A stretch of DNA of 64,000 nucleotides, from assembly GCF_023913515.1 (NCBI RefSeq), contig NZ_CP099391.1:682001-746000 (forward strand), given 5' to 3'. This DNA comes from Natronococcus sp. CG52 (lineage in GTDB: Archaea > Halobacteriota > Halobacteria > Halobacteriales > Natrialbaceae). The position numbers were made by a program, and so were the translations under genes. Below are positions 59,315-64,000 of this stretch, piece by piece. Below the pieces are notes generated by a model. The model was given only the letters and a program-made list of their open reading frames with translations, did not search any database and was not told the origin of the DNA. Every line of letters begins with the position of its first letter. Position 1 is the first letter of the stretch.

Positions 59315-60295
59315 TCAGGCCATGCCGAGGGTTTCCTCGGCCTCGAGCAGCTCGTGGTACCGGTTGCGAATCGTGACTTCCGAGATGTCGGCGACGTCGC
59401 TGACGGCGGCCTGGGTCGTCTTCTCGTTGGTCAACAGCGCGGCGGCGTAGACGGCCGCGGCGGCGAGACCGACCGGCGACTTGCCCGAGTGGACGCCCTT
59501 CTCCTTCGCGTTCTGGAGCAGCGCGCGGGCGCGGTGCTCTGCTTCGTCGGAGAGTTCGAGTCCCGACGCGAACCGGGGAACGTAGCTCTCGGGGTCGGCC
59601 GGCTGGACCTCGAGGCCGAGTTCGCGGACCACGTAGCGGTAGGTGCGGGCGATCTCGTTCTTCTCGACGCGGGAGACGTCGGCGATCTCGTCGAGGCTCC
59701 GGGGGACACCGGCCTGGCGGGCGGCGGCGTAGACGCAGGCCGTCGAGACGCCCTCGATGGAACGGCCGGGAAGCAGGTCCTCGTCGAGCGCGCGGCGGTA
59801 GATGACCGACGCGGTCTCGCGGACGTTCGTCGGAAGGCCGACCGCACTGGCCATTCGGTCGATCTCGCCGAGCGCCTGCTTCAGGTTGCGCTCCTTGGAG
59901 TCGCGGGTGCGGAAGCGTTCGTTCCACTTGCGGAGGCGCTGCATCTTCTCGCGCTGGCGGGAGCCCAGCGAGTTGCCGTAGGCGTCCTTGTTCCGCCAGT
60001 CGATGTTCGTCGAGAGCCCCTTGTCGTGCATCGTGTTCGTCGTCGGCGCACCGACGCGGGACTTCTCGTTCTTCTCCGAGGCGTCGAAGGCGCGCCACTC
60101 GGGACCGCGGTCGACCGAATCCTCCTCGACGACGAGGCCGCAGTCTTCACAGACCGTTTCGCCGTGTTCGTCGTCGACGACGAGGTTGCCGGTACACTCG
60201 GGACAGGCGACGTCGTTCTGCTCGCTCTCGTTCGTTTCCGCTTCCGTCTCTCGTTCGTTACGCCGTACTCTGGTGTTCGATGTTGCGTTAGTCAT
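59315..60295 (-). CDS. tfb: Transcription initiation factor IIB (TFB)
   Basis: Bridges TBP-bound promoters and RNA polymerase. It has 326 residues. The zinc ribbon has Cys31, Cys34, Cys49 and Cys52, followed by the B-finger DRGPEWRAFDASEKNEKSRV. Two cyclin repeats follow (RSIEGVSTACVYAAARQAG and GKSPVGLAAAAVYAAALLTN). Haloarchaea carry several tfb genes with different promoter preferences. ATG 60295; an upstream TATA at 60373-60380 implies a leader of about 55 nt containing an inverted repeat. Confidence 0.96.
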   Translation of the reverse strand: MTNATSNTRVRRNERETEAETNESEQNDVACPECTGNLVVDDEHGETVCEDCGLVVEEDSVDRGPEWRAFDASEKNEKSRVGAPTTNTMHDKGLSTNIDWRNKDAYGNSLGSRQREKMQRLRKWNERFRTRDSKERNLKQALGEIDRMASAVGLPTNVRETASVIYRRALDEDLLPGRSIEGVSTACVYAAARQAGVPRSLDEIADVSRVEKNEIARTYRYVVRELGLEVQPADPESYVPRFASGLELSDEAEHRARALLQNAKEKGVHSGKSPVGLAAAAVYAAALLTNEKTTQAAVSDVADISEVTIRNRYHELLEAEETLGMA

Positions 60296-60308
60296 TGGAT
60301 GACGAGCA

Positions 60309-60340
60309 CTGTCCGGCTGAGTCACGGACAGAAGCCGGAC
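60309..60340 (-). promoter_or_regulatory. Structured leader of tfb with two competing stems
   Basis: CTGTCCG (60309-60315) pairs with CGGACAG (60325-60331). Overlapping it, GTCCGGCT (60311-60318) pairs with AGCCGGAC (60333-60340). The two stems share bases and exclude each other. They lie between the expected transcription start (near 60350) and the ATG at 60295. Confidence 0.5.
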
Positions 60341-60372
60341 GTGGTTGTTACCTACGTGGTTCCGAGACACCG

Positions 60373-60380
60373 GATTTAAG
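60373..60380 (-). promoter_or_regulatory. TATA-like box of tfb
   Basis: The minus strand reads CTTAAATC, 78-85 bp before the ATG at 60295. Initiation 25 bp downstream gives a leader of about 55 nt, long for this group of organisms. Confidence 0.5.
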
Positions 60381-60513
60381 AATTTCGGAATCTCCATCCG
60401 TCACGGGCCGAGAAGCTTTCCTTCGTCAAAATTGGTGCAGAACGGCGAAACATTGAAGCTACCGATTACGGCCGAATCGAGCTACCCAAACCGATCGCCT
60501 GCGAGGGTCGAGT

Positions 60514-61036
60514 ATGGACGTCGCAGTCGGGAGCACCAACCCGGTCAAGGTCGAAGCTGTCGAACGAACGCTCGAGCGGTACGAACCGACGGTGACCGCC
60601 GTCGCGGTCGACTCCGGCGTCTCCGAACAGCCGTGGTCGATCGCCGAAACCGTTACGGGCGCCGAAACTCGCGCTCGTCGCGCGCTCGAGGCGACCGACG
60701 CCGGCTACGGCGTCGGCCTCGAGGGCGGCGTCGCCCGACTCGAGGCCGACGCCGGGGCTCTCGTTGATCATGTGGGGCGCAGCGACGGACGGCGAGCGGA
60801 CGGAACGAGGAGGCGGACCGACGCTTCGACTCCCCGACCGGATCGCGAGTCGACTCGAGGAGGGCGAGGAACTCGGCCCGGTAATGGACGACGTCCTCGG
60901 ACGGGAGGGGATCGCCGAGAGCGACGGGGCTGCCGGCGTACTCACGGACGGGCTGACCGATCGAGCGCGGGCGCTCGGGGAGGCGGTTGCCGGTAGCGTC
61001 GGCCCGCTTCTGGTCGAGCAGTACGACGCCGACTAA
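60514..61036 (+). pseudogene. DUF84 inosine/xanthosine triphosphatase with a frameshift
   Basis: A house-cleaning nucleotidase family. Frame 1 gives MDVAVGSTNPVKVEAVERTL and GYGVGLEGGVARLEADAG. The rest of the family sequence, LSLIMWGAATDGERTERGGG, then LEEGEELGPVMDDVLGREGI and GAAGVLTDGLTDRA, is in the next frame and ends at 61036. Removing one G from the GGGG run at 60754-60757 joins them exactly. So there is a one-base insertion, real or an assembly error; homopolymer position favours error. Confidence 0.85.
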
Positions 61037-61087
61037 CAGGACCCACCTAACGGGTTCACACTTCCGACTGTCCGCGACCCGAACGGA

Positions 61088-61184
61088 TTAGCCGGACGTA
61101 CCAACACGTCCTTTCCGACCGATTATTCCGTCCTTACTCCCCCGGGAAATCGCAAGACTGCGGCGAGTTAACCGGACGTACCAA
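61088..61184 (+). repeat. 17-bp direct repeat upstream of the DUF7123 gene
   Basis: TTAGCCGGACGTACCAA at 61088-61104 and TTAACCGGACGTACCAA at 61168-61184 differ at one base and are exactly 80 bp apart. The second ends 5 bp before a TATA-like CATAAGAG (61189-61196), itself about 25 bp before the ATG at 61219. Confidence 0.6.
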
Positions 61185-61218
61185 ACCCCATAAGAGCGTT
61201 CCTGGCGTTCCTCTCTGT

Positions 61219-61452
61219 ATGAGTACTGCAACGGCCACCGACTTCACGAGCAAACAGCACCGGATTCTCCAGTACTTCCGGGAGAACGCGGCGACGAAGA
61301 CGTACTTCAAGTCGCGGCTCGTCGGAAAGGAACTAGGGATGACGGCCAAGGAGGTCGGCTCGAACATCTCCGCGCTCCAGGAGGGAGGCTGCGACATCGA
61401 TATCGAGAAGTGGGGCTACTCCTCGAGCACCACCTGGAAAGTAAGCCTGTAA
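61219..61452 (+). CDS. DUF7123 family HTH-like protein
   Basis: A 77-residue protein. It begins MSTATATDFTSKQHRILQYF, then RENAATKTYFKSRLVGKELG, TAKEVGSNISALQEGG and WGYSSSTTWKVSL. This matches DUF7123, a short haloarchaeal winged-helix-like family. DNA binding is likely by fold but not shown. Promoter and flanking direct repeats upstream are described separately. Confidence 0.88.
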   Translation: MSTATATDFTSKQHRILQYFRENAATKTYFKSRLVGKELGMTAKEVGSNISALQEGGCDIDIEKWGYSSSTTWKVSL

Positions 61453-61549
61453 CGGTCCGTTACGGCGCTGCTCGCCGATTTAACCGGGTGGAAAACGAGC
61501 GATTCTGATTCGAATCACGACACGCGAGCCGAGCGTGCGCCTCGTCGCG

Positions 61550-62167
61550 TCAGGCGTCGTACGCGAGGAATTCGTCGGCGTTTCGCGCGAGCCGTCGCGC
61601 TCGCTCGCCGAAGGAATCCGCGTGCCGGACGGCCAACACCAGCACGGTCTCGGGTCGCTCGACCGCGTAGCCATCGTCGCGTGAGAGCAACCCGACCTCC
61701 TCGAGTTCTCCGGCGTACTTGCTCACCGTTGGTGGTGAGACACCGAGAGAGTCCGCGATGTCGCCGGCCGTCGAGTCGGGACTGAGAAGCAATTCGATCA
61801 GCATTCCGCGCGGCGTATCCCGTCGGAGGTAGCCGAGGGCGAGTTTCTCGAACTCGTCGAACCGGCCAGCCGGGACGAACCGCTTGTAGTCGCCGTCCCG
61901 GTAGCGCTCGACGACGCCCTGATCCTCGAGTTGGCGCAGATGGTGCTGGGTCTCACCGGTCCCCAGCTGGAGGTCGTCGCGAATCTTCGAGAAGTGTGCG
62001 CCCGGGGTCGTCGAGAGATACCCCCCGATCGCGTCGCGAGCGTCGCTCTCACCGGTCTCGGCCGCCGCCGACTCCGCGAAACCGGTGACCGGTGTGGCGG
62101 CACCGAGAGCGGCGAATCGACGGAGGGTCGCGCGTTTGTCGTCGTCGACCCCATCGGACGATCCCAT
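61550..62167 (-). CDS. Tandem winged-helix transcriptional regulator
   Basis: A 205-residue protein. Residues 1-35 include DDDKRATLRRFAALGAATPVTG, an unusual Arg/Ala-rich start that resembles a Tat-type signal. Two winged helices follow: FSKIRDDLQLGTGETQHHLR, then QLEDQGVVERYRDGDYKRFV (first), and AGDIADSLGVSPPTVSKYAG, then ELEEVGLLSRDDGY (second). ATG 62167 was chosen; the frame is open to 62341 with poor composition. If exported it could not bind DNA, so the N-terminus is probably only a helix. Confidence 0.8.
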   Translation of the reverse strand: MGSSDGVDDDKRATLRRFAALGAATPVTGFAESAAAETGESDARDAIGGYLSTTPGAHFSKIRDDLQLGTGETQHHLRQLEDQGVVERYRDGDYKRFVPAGRFDEFEKLALGYLRRDTPRGMLIELLLSPDSTAGDIADSLGVSPPTVSKYAGELEEVGLLSRDDGYAVERPETVLVLAVRHADSFGERARRLARNADEFLAYDA

Positions 62168-62410
62168 TGTTACTCTACAGCCAAGAAAGGGATGCCCCGT
62201 AAAACCCGTTTCGCTCCGAATCGTTGTGTGAAGCGTGACTGTTTCGGTGCGATGAACTCGCCCGTTACCCCGGCGATTCGCTCGCGGTCGCGATGAACGA
62301 GTACGCGGCCGACCGGGCAGCTGCGGTCGTCCAGATGGCAACGGTCGCTCGAGCGAATCCGGAAGGCGAAAAACGGCGAGAAAGAATCGTCGGCGCGTGC
62401 CGGCGGGCTC

Positions 62411-63589
62411 TCAGTCGTCCGTGTTCGACTCGCCGGCGTCGGTCGAAGCGTCGGCGGTGCCGCCGTCGGTCTGGCCCTGAAAGTCCTGGTCCATCTCTTC
62501 GATGACCTCGTCGGGATCCGTGATCTTCGCCGGATCCTTTCCTTCCTTGATCGCCTGCGCTTCCTGCTCCATCGCTTCGACGTCCATGTCGGCCTCCTGG
62601 TCGATCTCGCCGATGATCTCGCTGATGTCGTCGAGGCCGATCAGTTCGCGAGTCTCGTCGTCGAACTCGAGGCTCTCGAGTTCCGCGCCGTCTTCGGCGA
62701 CGTCGCTGCCGGAGAGGTGTTTGCCGTAGCGGCCGACCATCGAGGTGAGTTCCTGGGGCATGACGAACGTCGTCGACTCGCTCTGGCCGATCTCGGCCAG
62801 GGCATCCATCCCCTTGTCGATGACGGCGCGCTCGCCCATCGATTCGGCCGAGCGTGCGCGCAGGACGGTCGAGATCGAGTCGCCCTGGGCCTCGAGGATC
62901 TGGCTCTGCTTTTCACCCTGGGCGCGGATGATCTGGCTCTGCTTGTCACCCTCCGCCTTCTCGACGGCGCTGCGGCGTTCACCCTGGGCCTCGAGGATCA
63001 TGGCACGCCGTTTGCGCTCCGCGGAGGTCTGTTGCTCCATCGCGCGCTGGACGTCCTTCGAGGGGTTCACTTCTCGAACTTCGACGCTCTCGACGCGGAT
63101 CCCCCACTCGTCGGTGGGTTCGTCGAGTTCGTGGCGGATCTTGGCGTTGATCTCCTGGCGCTTGTTGAGCGTGTCGTCGAGTTCCATGTCACCCAGCACG
63201 GCACGCAGCGTCGTCTGGGCGAGGTTCGACGTCGCCTTCTTGTAGTCGTCGACCTCGAGGAAGGCCTTCTTCGCGTCCATAACCTTGATGTAGACGACGG
63301 CGTCGGCCGTCACTGGCGAGTTGTCCCGCGTGATCGCTTCCTGACGCGGGACGTCTAACGTCTGGGTCCGCATGTCGAACCGATAGGTGTTCGAGACGAA
63401 CGGCGGGACCCAGTTGATCCCGGGCTCGAGGAGCTTGCGGTACTCACCGAAGACGGTCAGCGCACGCTTCTCGTAGGCGTCGACGATTTCGATCGCGCTG
63501 AGGAGCGCGGCGACGACGACGACGAGAACGAGCGCACCGAGAAACAGTAGTGCGCCACCGGTTTGCAGGGGGAGTAGTTCGATCGCCAT
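62411..63589 (-). CDS. SPFH/stomatin-like membrane protein
   Basis: A 392-residue protein. One N-terminal membrane helix (FLGALVLVVVVAALLSAIEI) is followed by the SPFH domain (ALTVFGEYRKLLEPGINWVP, PRQEAITRDNSPVTADAVVY). A long Gln/Glu-rich helix follows with three similar repeats (LEAQGERRSAVEKAEGDKQS, RAQGEKQSQILEAQGD). The tail is acidic. It forms a pair with the NfeD-type gene upstream, as stomatin and NfeD do in many genomes. An inverted repeat lies over its promoter. Confidence 0.93.
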   Translation of the reverse strand: MAIELLPLQTGGALLFLGALVLVVVVAALLSAIEIVDAYEKRALTVFGEYRKLLEPGINWVPPFVSNTYRFDMRTQTLDVPRQEAITRDNSPVTADAVVYIKVMDAKKAFLEVDDYKKATSNLAQTTLRAVLGDMELDDTLNKRQEINAKIRHELDEPTDEWGIRVESVEVREVNPSKDVQRAMEQQTSAERKRRAMILEAQGERRSAVEKAEGDKQSQIIRAQGEKQSQILEAQGDSISTVLRARSAESMGERAVIDKGMDALAEIGQSESTTFVMPQELTSMVGRYGKHLSGSDVAEDGAELESLEFDDETRELIGLDDISEIIGEIDQEADMDVEAMEQEAQAIKEGKDPAKITDPDEVIEEMDQDFQGQTDGGTADASTDAGESNTDD

Positions 63590-63616
63590 ACGTCGATCTT
63601 ACGTCGGTGACGGGAA

Positions 63617-63639
63617 AAATGTTCCCCTATCTAACATTT
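63617..63639 (-). promoter_or_regulatory. Inverted repeat AAATGTT-N9-AACATTT before the SPFH gene
   Basis: Perfect 7-bp arms (63617-63623 and 63633-63639) lie 28 to 50 bp before the ATG at 63589, across the expected TATA position. It could be an operator. If SPFH is read from the NfeD promoter instead, the site would be internal. Confidence 0.45.
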
Positions 63640-63653
63640 GGGACGGCGTTCGG

Positions 63654-64000
63654 TCAGCCCGACTTATCCGTCTCCGGCTCGGTCACCGAATCGTCTCCGG
63701 ACTCCGTCGTCCCACCCGTCCTGTCGGCGTCCGCATTGGAGTCTCTCGCGAGCGCGCGGTCGATCTCGTCTTCGCCGATCGAGCCGAGCGATTCGACTGT
63801 AAGGACGTTCCCGCCGCCGGGGTCGAGGACGATGATCTCCTCGCCCTCTTCGATCGTGCCGCTCGTCGTTCGCGCGCTGTAGTACGGGGCGAAGCCACCC
63901 TTCTCGAGTTTGACCTCGCCGTTGCGGTTAGTGACGGTTTCGGTCACGTACCCCGTGGTTCCGGCGAGCGAGCCCGAATCGGACGTCTGTGGCGTCCCCT
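63654..64000 (-). CDS. NfeD-type protein, C-terminal part (cut by window end)
   Basis: The frame runs from the right window edge to a stop at 63654, giving about 115 residues. The OB-fold characteristic of NfeD is visible: GTTGYVTETVTNRNGEVKLE, then YYSARTTSGTIEEGEEIIVL and GNVLTVESLG, followed by an acidic tail. NfeD proteins pair with SPFH proteins in membrane quality control, and the SPFH gene follows 64 bp downstream. The membrane helices should lie outside the window. Confidence 0.85.
   Translation of the reverse strand, partial: GTPQTSDSGSLAGTTGYVTETVTNRNGEVKLEKGGFAPYYSARTTSGTIEEGEEIIVLDPGGGNVLTVESLGSIGEDEIDRALARDSNADADRTGGTTESGDDSVTEPETDKSG

Noticed and set aside
61550-62167. Tat-exported regulator
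   Set aside because: The N-terminus has RR and a short Ala-rich run, but the rest is two DNA-binding domains; export would make no sense, so I treat the run as a cytoplasmic helix.

Overview
The window is chromosomal DNA from a halophilic archaeon (class Halobacteria). The evidence is high GC, very acidic proteins rich in Asp and Glu, leaderless promoters (TATA-like box about 25 bp before an ATG or GTG), and many families found mainly in haloarchaea: DUF7344, HalOD1, Bat-type HTH_10, CetZ, DUF5791, DUF7123, DUF7331, DUF7559 and the HVO_0758 zinc finger. The repeat content and overall style suggest Natrialbales (Natrinema/Haloterrigena-like), but that is inference. I found no rRNA, tRNA, replication origin, prophage or CRISPR array. 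Gene density is high and both strands are used.

Layout. 0-7 kb: a lone EF-1alpha gene away from its usual ribosomal neighbours, a sugar nucleotidyltransferase, and a regulatory group (two DUF7344 proteins, a Bat-type regulator, a response regulator and the relic of another receiver domain). 7-20 kb: DUF373 membrane protein with diphthamide synthase, SppA protease, an ATP-grasp ligase, a long coiled-coil protein, a CetZ cytoskeletal protein, a Bat/HalOD1 pair, an SDR enzyme, a membrane-anchored DHH phosphoesterase, a frameshifted sugar kinase and a tiny zinc finger. 20-28.8 kb: a glycosyltransferase, a NUDIX CoA pyrophosphatase, a creatininase-type amidohydrolase overlapping a FAD oxidoreductase, Hsp20, and a radical SAM protein with a TRAM protein. 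28.8-41 kb: a cluster of strong hairpins and an AT-rich island, then lipid and envelope genes (GGGP synthase, a DUF368 polyprenyl-phosphate transporter candidate), a metallo-beta-lactamase-fold hydrolase, a methyltransferase, a GT2 enzyme, the thermosome, SAM hydroxide adenosyltransferase and NMN adenylyltransferase. 41-45 kb: the LonB membrane protease followed directly by a CPBP protease. 45-59 kb: aromatic amino-acid genes in three pieces (trpCBA with the ADH synthase; 3-dehydroquinate synthase II; 3-dehydroquinate dehydratase), separated by unrelated genes and an IS1341-type TnpB element. 59-64 kb: a TFB transcription factor with a structured leader, a frameshifted DUF84 nucleotidase, DUF7123, an HTH regulator, and an SPFH/NfeD pair cut by the window end.

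The most unusual content is non-coding: an 83-bp hairpin repeat present three times; three consecutive perfect hairpins after the TRAM gene; two TGTACA boxes spanning the trpC promoter, resembling methanogen TRP boxes; a perfect 15-bp palindrome between the TATA box and start codon of the NMN adenylyltransferase gene; two competing stems in the tfb leader; and a 17-bp direct repeat upstream of the DUF7123 gene. Two genes (pfkB-like and DUF84) each appear to carry a one-base frameshift, which is either real decay or an assembly error.
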